This document shows, piece after piece, positions 39,155-47,836 of a stretch of 64,000 bases of DNA. The notes beneath the pieces were generated by a model. It was not told the origin of the DNA, made no database searches, and worked only from the letters and a program-made list of their open reading frames with translations. The position numbers and the translations under genes were made by a program. The DNA comes from an uncultured Desulfobacterales bacterium (GTDB taxonomy: Bacteria; Desulfobacterota; Desulfobulbia; Desulfobulbales; Desulfocapsaceae): contig CALGIJ010000038.1 in NCBI GenBank assembly GCA_937915545.1, positions 124,001-188,000 of the forward strand, in the 5' to 3' direction. Numbering within the stretch: position 1 is the first letter of the stretch; every line of letters begins with the position of its first letter.

Positions 39155-40315
39155 ATGCGCTTTTCCTCACGACTCCCGCGAAACCTTCAGCCCAGCGACT
39201 TTTCCCGGCTGCAGAGCGAGCTTGCCGCCACCGGCGACCTCTGCGACCTCACCCAGTCGAACCCGACCCTGGCCGGCTTCACCGTCGACGCCCTGGCTGG
39301 TATCGACCTCCTCGCCGCCGACCGGGGCTACCACCCCTCGCCGCGCGGCGACCTCGCCGCCCGCCAGGCCATCGCCGGCTATTACCAGGCCAGCGGCCAC
39401 GGCGAAATCGATGCCGAAGACCTCCTCCTCACCGCCTCGACCAGCGAGGCCTATGGCTTTCTCCTCAAGCTGCTCACCGAGCCGGGTGACGAGATCCTCG
39501 TCCCCGCCCCCAGCTACCCCTTGTTCGACTTTCTCGCCGCCATGGAGAAGGTCCATGTCGAGAGGTACCCCTTGCGCCCCGACCCCGGCGGCGGCTGGAG
39601 TATCGACTTTGCCCTCCTCGAGGAGCGCATCTCCTCGGTGACCCGGGCCATCGTCGTCGTCAACCCCAACAACCCCACCGGCTCCTATCTATGCGAGCGG
39701 GAGGCGGCGGCCCTGGCGAAGATCTGCACGAAGCACCGCCTGGCACTGTTAGTCGACGAGGTCTTTCTCGACTACCGCAACCCGCGGCACGCTGCCACCA
39801 CCCGCTCGGCGGTGGGCGAGCGGGCGGCGCCGACCTTCGTCATGAGCGGCTTTTCCAAGATCCTCGCCCTGCCCCAGGTGAAACTCGGCTGGATCCACAT
39901 CGCCGGCCCGGAGCCGTTCAAGGAGGAAGCCAGGCAACGCCTCGATTTCATCGCCGACACCTACCTCTCGGTGAACGCCATGGTGCAGCGGGCGGCTCCA
40001 GCCCTGCTGTCCCGGCAAGGGCCGGTGCAGGAGGAGATTCTCGCCCGCATCGCCGTTAACGAGGCGGCCCTGGCCGCCCTCGGGGTGACCGCCATGGGCC
40101 GCCAGGGGGGCTGGTACGCCGTCCTTCCCCTGCCGCCGGGAGCAGGCGATGAACGCTGCTGCCAGCAGTTGCTGACCGAACACCGCGTGCTCGTCCATCC
40201 CGGTTACTTCTACGATTTCCCGGAATCCGACCGCCTGGTGGTCAGCCTGATCACCCCCCCGGAGCAGTTCGCGCTCGGCGTCGCCTGCCTTGCCAACGCC
40301 CTGCGCCGGGGCTAA
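39155..40315 (+). CDS. Class I/II PLP-dependent aminotransferase
   Basis: A 386-residue fold-type I aminotransferase. Family marks are DLTQSNPTLAGF, the YHPSPRGDLAARQAIAGYYQ stretch, VVVNPNNPTGSYL (substrate and cofactor Asn-Pro), LLVDEVFLDY and the PLP lysine in MSGFSKILALPQVKLGW. The C-terminal HPGYFYDFPE and RLVVSLITPPE contain the substrate-carboxylate Arg. This resembles aspartate/alanine-type enzymes (AlaA/AspC group), but amino-acid specificity cannot be set. A short AGGCAGG lies before the ATG at 39155. It ends about 100 bases from the convergent hybrid-kinase gene. Confidence 0.87.
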   Translation: MRFSSRLPRNLQPSDFSRLQSELAATGDLCDLTQSNPTLAGFTVDALAGIDLLAADRGYHPSPRGDLAARQAIAGYYQASGHGEIDAEDLLLTASTSEAYGFLLKLLTEPGDEILVPAPSYPLFDFLAAMEKVHVERYPLRPDPGGGWSIDFALLEERISSVTRAIVVVNPNNPTGSYLCEREAAALAKICTKHRLALLVDEVFLDYRNPRHAATTRSAVGERAAPTFVMSGFSKILALPQVKLGWIHIAGPEPFKEEARQRLDFIADTYLSVNAMVQRAAPALLSRQGPVQEEILARIAVNEAALAALGVTAMGRQGGWYAVLPLPPGAGDERCCQQLLTEHRVLVHPGYFYDFPESDRLVVSLITPPEQFALGVACLANALRRG

Positions 40316-40414
40316 AGGCGCGCCGGAGCAGCTCTGCCCTGCGACCCAGGCAGCCGTCGGCAAATGTCCGCGTCAGCCGGCCGGCGCCACGCCCGACGGT
40401 CTGCCGCCCCCATC

Positions 40415-43078
40415 TCAGTCCTCCTCACCATCTTTTCCCCGCCGACCCCTCTCGGCCAGGGCGGTGACCAGCGCGGCCTTCAGCTGCTCCAGCACGAAAG
40501 GCTTGGCCACCGTGGCGTCAAAACCATGCTGCCGATACGAGGCCATGACCGGGTCGGTGCTGTAGCCGCTGGCGACGATCACCGGCAGCCCGGGCTCGAC
40601 CTGGCGCAGCAGGGGGAGCGCCTCGCGGCCGCCCATGCCGCCGGGTATGGTCAGATCGACGATGGCCACGTCGACCGGCATCCCCTCGCCACGGCATTTC
40701 TCCACCAGAGTCACCGCCTCACGCCCGTCGACGGCGGCGACTGCCTGGTGTCCGAGGGAGCGCAGCATGGCCGAGACCACCTCGCGCACCATCTTCTCGT
40801 CGTCCATGACCAGCACCCGCAGGGCGGGCAGCGCCGCCTCGCTGGCGGCCGGCAGCACCGCGAGGGCGGGCTCGTCGGCGGCGGGCAGGTAGACGACGAA
40901 CTCGGTGCCCTGGCCGGGGGTGGAATCGACGAGGATATGGCCGTGGTGCTTGTTGACGATGGACAGGGTGATGGCCAGGCCGAGGCCGCTGCCCTCCTGC
41001 TTGGTGGTGAAGTAGGGGTCGAAGATCTTGTCGAGGAGCTGGCGCGGGATGCCGATGCCATTGTCGCGGATGGCGATGCGCACATAGCGTCGCCCGGGGT
41101 CGAGCACCTGGCCACCCTCGCCGCCGGCGGCGACGTTGCTGCAGCGGATGGTCACCGTGCCCCCTCCGGGCATGGCATGCCGGGCATTGAGGACGATGTT
41201 CTGGATAACCTGGCTGATCTGGCCGCGGTCGATATGGGCCGGCCACAGCTGCCCCGGAATCTCCACCCGGCAGGAGACGTTGCTGCCGCTGAGGACGAAG
41301 CCGGCCGAGTCCTCGATGAGCTCGGCGAGAGAGGTCGACTGGCGGATGGGCTCGCCCCCCTTGGCGAAGGTGAGCAGTTGCTGGGTGAGGTCGCGGGCGC
41401 GCAGGGAGGCCTTTTCGGCCGCCGCCAGCAGGCCGCGGCTGCTCTCCGCCAGGGCCGGGTCGTGCAGGGCCAGGTTGAGGCTGCCGAGAATGGCGGTGAG
41501 GATGTTGTTGAAGTCGTGGGCGATGCCCCCGGCGAGGACGCCGGTCGACTCGAGCTTCTTCTGCTTGATGGCCTCCTCCTCGGCACGGAGTCGCTCGCGG
41601 GCGTCCTGCACCAGGGAGAGCGCGCCGACCACCCGGCCGGCTCCGTCGCTGATCGGGGTATCGACCCAGTCGCAGGGAATCGCCTCGCCGTCCTTGCGCA
41701 GGTTGCGGGTGCTGCTGCGCACCCCCTGCGGCGTGGCCAGCAACGTGCGGCGGATCTCCGCGAAGTCCCCCCGGCGCTCGGCAGGCAGCAGGACCTCGGC
41801 CGACATACCGAAGGCCTCGCTGGCGGAGTAGAGGAAGATGCGCTCCGCCATCCTGTTCCAGCGCACCACGCGCAGGTCGTTATCCCAGACGATTACCCCC
41901 AAGGGCGACTGCTCGATGATCATGCGCAGCCGCTCCTCGTTGACGCGCAGCAACTGCTCGGCCTCGCGGCGCTGCTCGATTTCGCGCAGCAGGTCGGTGG
42001 TGCGCCGCGCCACCTCCTCCTCGAGGTGGTCGCGATAGCGGAGGATATCGGCAAAGCTGTCGCGCAGGCGGGCGGTCATCTCGTTGAAGATGCGGCCGAG
42101 GGCGCCGATCTCGTCGGTCGAGGAAATGACCACGGCGGTGTCGAGGTTGCCGGCGACGATCTCCTCGGCGGAATGCCGCAGCTGGGCGATGGGCCGGGTG
42201 ATGCGCGCGGCGAGAAAGAGGGCGGCGGCGATGGCCAGCAGCAGGGCAACGAGGGAGGCGAGGACGGCCCTGTTGCGCAGCGCGACGATGTCCGCGGCGA
42301 CAACCTGGTTCTCGCCGTCGACGAAGTGGTGCAGTTGCTCGGTGAGCTGTCGGCCACTGGAGAAGAGGAGTTCGTAGCCTCTGGCAAACTGCTGCCGCTG
42401 CTGCTGGTAGTCGGCAAACACCTGGCGATAGGTGGCGGCGGCCCGGGCGATGCGGAAGAGGCGCAGCTGCCGTGCCTCCTCGACCTCATGCTGCACGGCA
42501 TCGGTGACCTGCCGCTCAAGGGCGGCCGCCCTGTCGGCCACCTCGCCGGCCCTGCCTTCATCCTGGCTGAGCAGGTAGTCCTTCTCCGCCTGCAAGAGGC
42601 GCCCGACCTCGTGAAAAAAGGCCTGGCAGTCATCGCCTTCACCCCGGGGCAGCTCCCCGCTGGCCGCCAGCAGGCGCGTCCCCTCGAGACCCAGACGGCT
42701 CTTCAAGGTCTCCAAGGCCACCATGTCGACGGAGAAACGGGAAAACTTCTCCTGATACTCGTCGAGGCCGATGGCCGGCCGGCCATCCCCGTCGCCGCCG
42801 CGAGCGGCGAAGCTCCGGCCGGCCTCGGCGAGGCGGGTGGTCAGCATTTCGAGAAGCGCGGAAGTGGCGACGGCATGCTGCATCTTCTGGGTGGAGATGA
42901 ACAGATGCTGCTGGTGCTCCATATCATAGAGCGCGGTATAGACATCGAGACTGAAGGAGGCGATGGCCGCCTGCCGGCTCAGGGCGGTTTCCAGGCTCCA
43001 CCAGACGACGAGGAGGATGCTGGCCATGATGGCCACCACGGTGGCGAAGGCGATGCCGAGCCGATTGCGAAAGGACAT
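40415..43078 (-). CDS. Membrane-bound hybrid sensor histidine kinase (HAMP-PAS-HK-REC)
   Basis: An 887-residue kinase. Membrane helix 1 (about 8-29) and helix 2 (about 270-293) bracket a helical periplasmic domain. HAMP (293-345), a coiled coil, PAS (about 380-495; IIEQSPLGVIVWDNDLRVV), HisKA with H521 in GGIAHDFNNILTAI, an ATPase domain (DNGIG, GSGLGLAI) and a C-terminal receiver (about 765-880; AIVDLTIPGGMGG, AKPF) follow. The AHDFNN style with a terminal receiver is common in deltaproteobacteria. The ATG at 43078 lies 13 bases after the stop of the solute-binding-protein gene, so the two form an operon; the binding protein may present a ligand to the sensor domain. Confidence 0.92.
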   Translation of the reverse strand: MSFRNRLGIAFATVVAIMASILLVVWWSLETALSRQAAIASFSLDVYTALYDMEHQQHLFISTQKMQHAVATSALLEMLTTRLAEAGRSFAARGGDGDGRPAIGLDEYQEKFSRFSVDMVALETLKSRLGLEGTRLLAASGELPRGEGDDCQAFFHEVGRLLQAEKDYLLSQDEGRAGEVADRAAALERQVTDAVQHEVEEARQLRLFRIARAAATYRQVFADYQQQRQQFARGYELLFSSGRQLTEQLHHFVDGENQVVAADIVALRNRAVLASLVALLLAIAAALFLAARITRPIAQLRHSAEEIVAGNLDTAVVISSTDEIGALGRIFNEMTARLRDSFADILRYRDHLEEEVARRTTDLLREIEQRREAEQLLRVNEERLRMIIEQSPLGVIVWDNDLRVVRWNRMAERIFLYSASEAFGMSAEVLLPAERRGDFAEIRRTLLATPQGVRSSTRNLRKDGEAIPCDWVDTPISDGAGRVVGALSLVQDARERLRAEEEAIKQKKLESTGVLAGGIAHDFNNILTAILGSLNLALHDPALAESSRGLLAAAEKASLRARDLTQQLLTFAKGGEPIRQSTSLAELIEDSAGFVLSGSNVSCRVEIPGQLWPAHIDRGQISQVIQNIVLNARHAMPGGGTVTIRCSNVAAGGEGGQVLDPGRRYVRIAIRDNGIGIPRQLLDKIFDPYFTTKQEGSGLGLAITLSIVNKHHGHILVDSTPGQGTEFVVYLPAADEPALAVLPAASEAALPALRVLVMDDEKMVREVVSAMLRSLGHQAVAAVDGREAVTLVEKCRGEGMPVDVAIVDLTIPGGMGGREALPLLRQVEPGLPVIVASGYSTDPVMASYRQHGFDATVAKPFVLEQLKAALVTALAERGRRGKDGEED

Positions 43079-43091
43079 GCCGACTCCGCTT

Positions 43092-44357
43092 TCAGGGGTG
43101 ATGCCACAGGGCACCGGTTTCCTGACGCAGATGACGCAGGATCTCCCGGTACTGGGCTGGGAAGGCGAGCAGCTCGGTGAAGCTGTCGAGGCCTTTCTCG
43201 GCCACCGCCGGCCTGGTAGCGAGGTCGTAGTTGAAGGCCCACTCCTCGGCGGTGGCCATCTCCTTCTGGATGCGCCTCTTGAGCGGCGAGTAGATGTCCC
43301 CGGGCACCCCCTTGTTGGCGGCGAAGGCCCCGGAACCAAGGCTGAAGCGCATCTGCGGCTCGACCTCGGCGAAATAGCCGAGCAGCGTCTCGGCAAGGGG
43401 GTGCTGCGCCGCCGCCGTGGAGAGGACAATGCCATCCACCGGCCCCAGAGCGACCTTGGGCAGGGCCGGGTCCATTACCGGAAAGGGGAAGAAATCGAAG
43501 CCGCTCTCCTCCTCGAGGCCGCAGGTGGCCGAGGAGAGCAGAGGCATGGCCCAGGTGCCCATGAGGGTCATCGCCGCCTTCCCGGAACAGACGCGATGGA
43601 TGGCCTCCGACCAGTCGACATCGTTGCCGTCCTCATTGAAGAAGCCTTTGGACAGCAGTTCGGCCCACAAGGCGTACACCCTCTCCACCTCGGGGTCGCC
43701 ATAGGAGGCCTCGCCGGCCATGAGGCGCTGGCGGTAGTCGCCACCGGCAAGACGGAGCAGCAGGTAGTCGAACCAGAACTGCGCCGGCCAGCGCTCCTTG
43801 GCCCCGAGGGCGAAGGGCGTCACCCCCTGTTCCTTGAGAGTGGCGGCAAGTTGCAGCAGTTCCTCCCAGGTGGCCGGCGCCGTCAGACCATGGCGGGCGA
43901 AGAGCTTGGCGTTATAGAAAAAACCCACGAAGTGCTGGGTGATCGGCAAGAGGTAGCGCCTGCCATTGTAGAGGCTGGCGCGATCGGCGACGGCGGTGGC
44001 GAAGCCCCCAGCCAGGCCTGGTCGGCGCCACAGGTCGTCGAGAGGCAGCAGATGCCCCTCGTCAACCAGTTGCTGGGTCTTGGCCCCGGCCCAGTAGCTG
44101 AACATCTCCGGCGGGTTGCCGCGCGCCACGAGGGCGCGGATCATAGTTTTGAAGGCCTCGTGGTCGAGGCCCTGGGCGAGCACCTGGGCATCTGTGCGGC
44201 CACGGTTGACGGTGGCCACCATCTCCTCCACCCCACCGCTCAGAGCACCGGAGAAATAATGGAAGAAGGTGATCTTCGCCGGCTGCGCCGACAAGGCCGC
44301 CCCGGGAGAGAACAGCAACCACAAGAGAACGGTTAGCAGCGACGAGACGAGCTTCAT
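43092..44357 (-). CDS. Extracellular solute-binding protein (family 1-like)
   Basis: A 421-residue periplasmic binding protein with a signal peptide (residues 1-24, ending ALSAQPAK). The fold marks of sugar-type ABC binding proteins are present: PAKITFFHYFSGALSGGVEE, YWAGAKTQQLVDEGHLLPLD, PITQHFVGFFYNAKLFARHG, PATWEELLQLAATLKEQGV and VDGIVLSTAAAQHP. No ABC permease or ATPase gene is near. Instead the gene is followed 13 bases later by a membrane hybrid kinase, so it probably serves as the ligand-binding front of a sensory system, as with LuxP/LuxQ-type arrangements. Ligand unknown, perhaps an oligosaccharide. Start ATG at 44357 follows GGGGAAG. Confidence 0.87.
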   Translation of the reverse strand: MKLVSSLLTVLLWLLFSPGAALSAQPAKITFFHYFSGALSGGVEEMVATVNRGRTDAQVLAQGLDHEAFKTMIRALVARGNPPEMFSYWAGAKTQQLVDEGHLLPLDDLWRRPGLAGGFATAVADRASLYNGRRYLLPITQHFVGFFYNAKLFARHGLTAPATWEELLQLAATLKEQGVTPFALGAKERWPAQFWFDYLLLRLAGGDYRQRLMAGEASYGDPEVERVYALWAELLSKGFFNEDGNDVDWSEAIHRVCSGKAAMTLMGTWAMPLLSSATCGLEEESGFDFFPFPVMDPALPKVALGPVDGIVLSTAAAQHPLAETLLGYFAEVEPQMRFSLGSGAFAANKGVPGDIYSPLKRRIQKEMATAEEWAFNYDLATRPAVAEKGLDSFTELLAFPAQYREILRHLRQETGALWHHP

Positions 44358-44577
44358 TGGCGAACTTCCCCGACAGCAGGGCGGCACAGCCACCCGGATC
44401 ATATCGGCCAGGGGCGGGATGCCCGCAGCCTGAGGCTTTTATGGTAGCAAAAAACCGCTGGCGAAAAAAGGTCACCGAAATTTTTTCCCGAGACGACGAA
44501 CGTTTTCGATCTGCCAGGCCATCTGCTGCCAACGGCCCCTCGGCCGCTGATCATGGCGGGAAGCGCCGCCGGCACGC

Positions 44578-45876
44578 TCACTGCTCGCTGACGCGGCAGT
44601 GCGATTCGCGGGTGAAAAACAGCATGACCACCGCCAGGGCGGTGCTCACCACAAACCACAGGAAGGCCGCCTGGTACGCGGCGGCGTCATAGATGCGCAC
44701 CCCGTTGTCGAGGGTGCCCTGCCAGTGGCGGTCGAGGATGAAACCGAGCATCGGCTGCATGATAGCGGCAAAGCCCAGCACCGACATGTTGACCACTCCG
44801 CCGGTGGCGCCCGAGGCGCCGGGGTGATTGACCTCGCGGGCGAAGGCAAAGCCAATGATCACCGCCCCGGAAAAAAAACCGAGCAGGGCCAGCAGCGGAT
44901 AGAGCAGAGTCACCGACAGGCCGCCCCAGAGGAAGATCGCCCACAAGGTCGCCGACACCGTCACCGCCAGCAGATAGGGCAGGCGGCGCAGGCGCAGGCG
45001 GTCGGAGAGGGCGCCGAGGCAGGGGCCGCCGATGGCCCAGGCGATGAGCATCACCGAGGTCATGGTCGCCGCCTCGCTGCGCGCCAGGCCATGGACCTGG
45101 GTCAGATAGGGCACCCCCCACAGGCCGGCGAAGACCAGCACCGGGGCGATGGAAAAGCCGCCGGCGAAGAAGAGCAGCCAGGTGGCGGGGCGACTGGCCA
45201 CCGATTTCAAGGCCGCCATGGCCGGCAGGCCCCCGTTCTTACGGGCCGAGGCATGGGCGTGGCTGCGGTAGCCGCAGTCGCCCGGGTCGTCGCGCACCAC
45301 CAGCCAGATGATGGCGGCGCAGAGCAGGGTCAGACCACCGCTGACCGCCATGGCGACGCGCCAGCCCACCGAGGCCACCGCCGCCGCCAGGGGCACCCCG
45401 GCGAGCACCCCGCCGAGGTTGCCGTAAACCAGGGAGACGCCGGTCACCGTGGCGAACATGGTCGCCGGAAACCAGTGGCCGGCGAGCTTCATGCAGGTGA
45501 CGAAGGCCACCGCCACCGAGGCTCCGACGAGCAGCCGCCCGATATAGGCCACTTCCAGGGTCGGTGCCCAGGCGAAAATAAGCTGGCCGGTGGCGAAAAC
45601 CAGGCAGGCGATGGTCGCCAGCAGACGCGGGCCGATGCGGTCGGCGAGAAGCCCGGAAGGGATCTGCATCGCCGCGTAGGTGTAGAAGTAGGTGGCCGAG
45701 AGGTTGCCCATGACCGCCCCGGTGATGGCGAAGTCACGCATCAGCTCGCCAACCATCACCGCCGGGGCCATGCGCTGAAAAAATCCGAGGAGATAGAACA
45801 GGGCGACCAGGCCCCACATCAGCCATCCCAGTTTCTGCGAGGGGTATGCGCTCTGTGTATCGTCTGCCGTCTTCAT
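44578..45876 (-). CDS. MFS transporter
   Basis: A 432-residue major facilitator with twelve helices. Features are LFYLLGFFQRMAPAVMVGEL in helix 1, ATYFYTYAAMQIPSGLLADR in helix 2 with the ADRIGPR loop, and a second half with GLWGVPYLTQVHGL and GALSDRLRLRRLPYL. The pattern resembles the anion/organophosphate-type MFS carriers often seen in deltaproteobacteria, but I would not assign a substrate. The ATG at 45876 is used, with GGTGGAG about a dozen bases upstream; an in-frame ATG 27 bases earlier is possible. It lies downstream of the SDR-DUF2867 gene on the same strand, 117 bases away. Confidence 0.83.
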   Translation of the reverse strand: MKTADDTQSAYPSQKLGWLMWGLVALFYLLGFFQRMAPAVMVGELMRDFAITGAVMGNLSATYFYTYAAMQIPSGLLADRIGPRLLATIACLVFATGQLIFAWAPTLEVAYIGRLLVGASVAVAFVTCMKLAGHWFPATMFATVTGVSLVYGNLGGVLAGVPLAAAVASVGWRVAMAVSGGLTLLCAAIIWLVVRDDPGDCGYRSHAHASARKNGGLPAMAALKSVASRPATWLLFFAGGFSIAPVLVFAGLWGVPYLTQVHGLARSEAATMTSVMLIAWAIGGPCLGALSDRLRLRRLPYLLAVTVSATLWAIFLWGGLSVTLLYPLLALLGFFSGAVIIGFAFAREVNHPGASGATGGVVNMSVLGFAAIMQPMLGFILDRHWQGTLDNGVRIYDAAAYQAAFLWFVVSTALAVVMLFFTRESHCRVSEQ

Positions 45877-45993
45877 GGGTCGTATGTCTCCACCGCAGGG
45901 CAAAAGGGCTCGAGGGTTGTGGACCGTTAGTACTACCCGAAAAGCTCCGGCGACGAAAGCATTTGTTGGCGGATGGCCCTGGTGGCCGACTGC

Positions 45994-47490
45994 TCAGCCG
46001 GCGGGAATGCGATAGGGACCGCCGACGATGCGCGCCCGCGCCGCCTTGGCCATCTGCCGCAGCATGGCAGGAAAGACCAGGGCATGGGAAGGGGCGATCA
46101 GCCACCAGTAGAGCCTGCCCCAGCGCCCGCGGGGACGGAAGCTGGGGATCATCCGCAGCTCGCTGCTTCCATCGGCGAGGTCCCTGATGCGGAACTCCAG
46201 GTAGGCGTCGCCGGGGGCGAGCATCTCGGCGCGCAGCAGCAGATGGTGAGGCTCCTCCACCGCCACCACCCGCCAGAAGTCGAGATGGTCGCCGAGCATG
46301 ACGTGGTCGACACGGCGCCGCCCCCGCGACAGGCCCGGCCCGCCGAGGAGCTCGTCGAGCAGGCCGCGCATCTGCCACAGGAAGGTGCCGAAATACCACC
46401 CATTGTCGCCGCCGATGCGCTTGACCACGTTCCAGGCGAACTCGGGCGGCCCCTCCAGGGTGATGGAGAAAATGTCGCGGAGGAAGGGCGTCTCCGCCTC
46501 CGACTGGCTGCCCGCCCACTCCGGCAGGTGCGTCGAACCGGCGTCGTGGCAGCTCGACGCCACCTGCTCCAGGAAGGTCTCGCTCAAGGCCTGGACAATG
46601 GCGTCACGGCTGCTCAGCAGTCGCTGCGGCACGATGTCGCGGATGCGGTTATCGCGGCACAGCACCTCGTCGCGCATGCGCTCGATGAGCGGGCGGATGA
46701 GCGCCACCGACACCGGGGTGACGAGATTCATCCACCAGATGGAGATGCGGTGGATGCGCAGGGGCAGTACCAGCACCAGGCGCCGCGGCAGGCCAGCCTC
46801 CTCGGCATAGATATGGAAGAGCTCCCGCCAGCTGAGGACATCGGGGCCGCCGATTTCATAGACCTCGCCCGCAGTCTCCGGCTTCTCGGCGCAGGCGGCG
46901 AGGTATTCGACGACGTTAGCGATGGCGATGGGCTGGCACTTGGCGTCCATCCAGCGCGGGGCGAACATCACCCGCAGATAGCCGCAGAAGGCGCGGATCA
47001 TTTCAAAGCTCGCCCCACCCGAGCCGAGCACCAGGGGGGCGCGCAGCTGGGTCACCCTGGCCCCGCCGAGGGCGAGGATTTCCCCCACCTCGTAGCGCGC
47101 CCGCAGCTGCGCCGAGAGGTGCGTGGGGTTGCCGAGGCCGGTGAAATGGATGATACGCTCCACCCCCGCCGTCCGCGCCGCGTGCACCGCGCTGTAGGCG
47201 AGCTGGCGGTCGAGGGTGGCGAAGTCCTGTTCGCCGGGACGCAGGGAGTGGATGAGGTAGAACACCGTCGTGCAGCCGCTCATTGCCCTGGTCAGGGCTT
47301 CGCTGTCGAGGGCGTCGGCAACGACGATCTCCACGTTGGCGTGGTGGGCCCAGGGGCGGGCGGCGAGCTTGCCCGCCGAGCGGCCGGCGACGCGAACCTT
47401 GAAGCCGCGCTGCAGGAGGAGCGGCACCAGGCGGCCGCCGACGTAGCCGGTGGCCCCGAGGACGAGGAGCGGCGCATCGTGGGGAGTCAT
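45994..47490 (-). CDS. SDR NAD(P)-binding protein with DUF2867 domain
   Basis: A 498-residue protein with an N-terminal atypical short-chain dehydrogenase (NmrA/complex I NDUFA9-like) and a C-terminal DUF2867 domain. The nucleotide motif is LLVLGATGYVGGRLVPLLLQ (G12, G15, G18); ADALDSEAL, HFTGLGNP and RAPLVLGSGGASFEMIR follow. The C-terminal half, with WYFGTFLWQMRGLLDELLGG and the final FRPRGRWGRLYWWLIAPSHA, is the DUF2867 part. This two-domain form is widespread; its reaction is not established. The ATG at 47490 follows AGAGGC at some distance. Could bind NAD(P)H and a hydrophobic ligand. Confidence 0.83.
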   Translation of the reverse strand: MTPHDAPLLVLGATGYVGGRLVPLLLQRGFKVRVAGRSAGKLAARPWAHHANVEIVVADALDSEALTRAMSGCTTVFYLIHSLRPGEQDFATLDRQLAYSAVHAARTAGVERIIHFTGLGNPTHLSAQLRARYEVGEILALGGARVTQLRAPLVLGSGGASFEMIRAFCGYLRVMFAPRWMDAKCQPIAIANVVEYLAACAEKPETAGEVYEIGGPDVLSWRELFHIYAEEAGLPRRLVLVLPLRIHRISIWWMNLVTPVSVALIRPLIERMRDEVLCRDNRIRDIVPQRLLSSRDAIVQALSETFLEQVASSCHDAGSTHLPEWAGSQSEAETPFLRDIFSITLEGPPEFAWNVVKRIGGDNGWYFGTFLWQMRGLLDELLGGPGLSRGRRRVDHVMLGDHLDFWRVVAVEEPHHLLLRAEMLAPGDAYLEFRIRDLADGSSELRMIPSFRPRGRWGRLYWWLIAPSHALVFPAMLRQMAKAARARIVGGPYRIPAG

Positions 47491-47836
47491 GGGAAAGCCT
47501 CTGGGAAGATAGGGGAGTGGCCGGTTTCGTGACAGAGCGGCCCGTGAAGCCCTCTTACCTACTCTCTTCCCCGCCGTTCGGCAAGTCTTCCCTGGGCTGA
47601 AGGCGAAAAAACCTGCGGGCCCCCTCCTGCAAGACAGCGCCGCAGCGCACCCTCCTCGCTGCGGCAGCTACGCCACCGGGCTGGGGCTGCCACGCCGAGG
47701 GTGCAGGACGCCGGGCATGACCGCCACTGCACCATGCCATCGCCGGGAGGGTGGGGACCCGCGGCGACGATGCTGACTGCGATCGCCGCGGGCAAGAGGC
47801 ATGAGCGGCCACCGCCTATGGCGGCGGCCCCGGCTC
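47491..47836. other. Intergenic region upstream of the SDR gene
   Basis: About 346 GC-rich bases between two minus-strand genes. No frame with a ribosome-binding site or protein-like composition; no clear terminator or promoter seen. Confidence 0.4.

Noticed and set aside
40364..43180. A 938-codon plus-strand open frame opposite the hybrid kinase
   Set aside because: The minus strand has full HAMP, PAS, HisKA, ATPase and receiver motifs; the plus frame is a Gly/Val/Asp-rich mirror of it with no motif.
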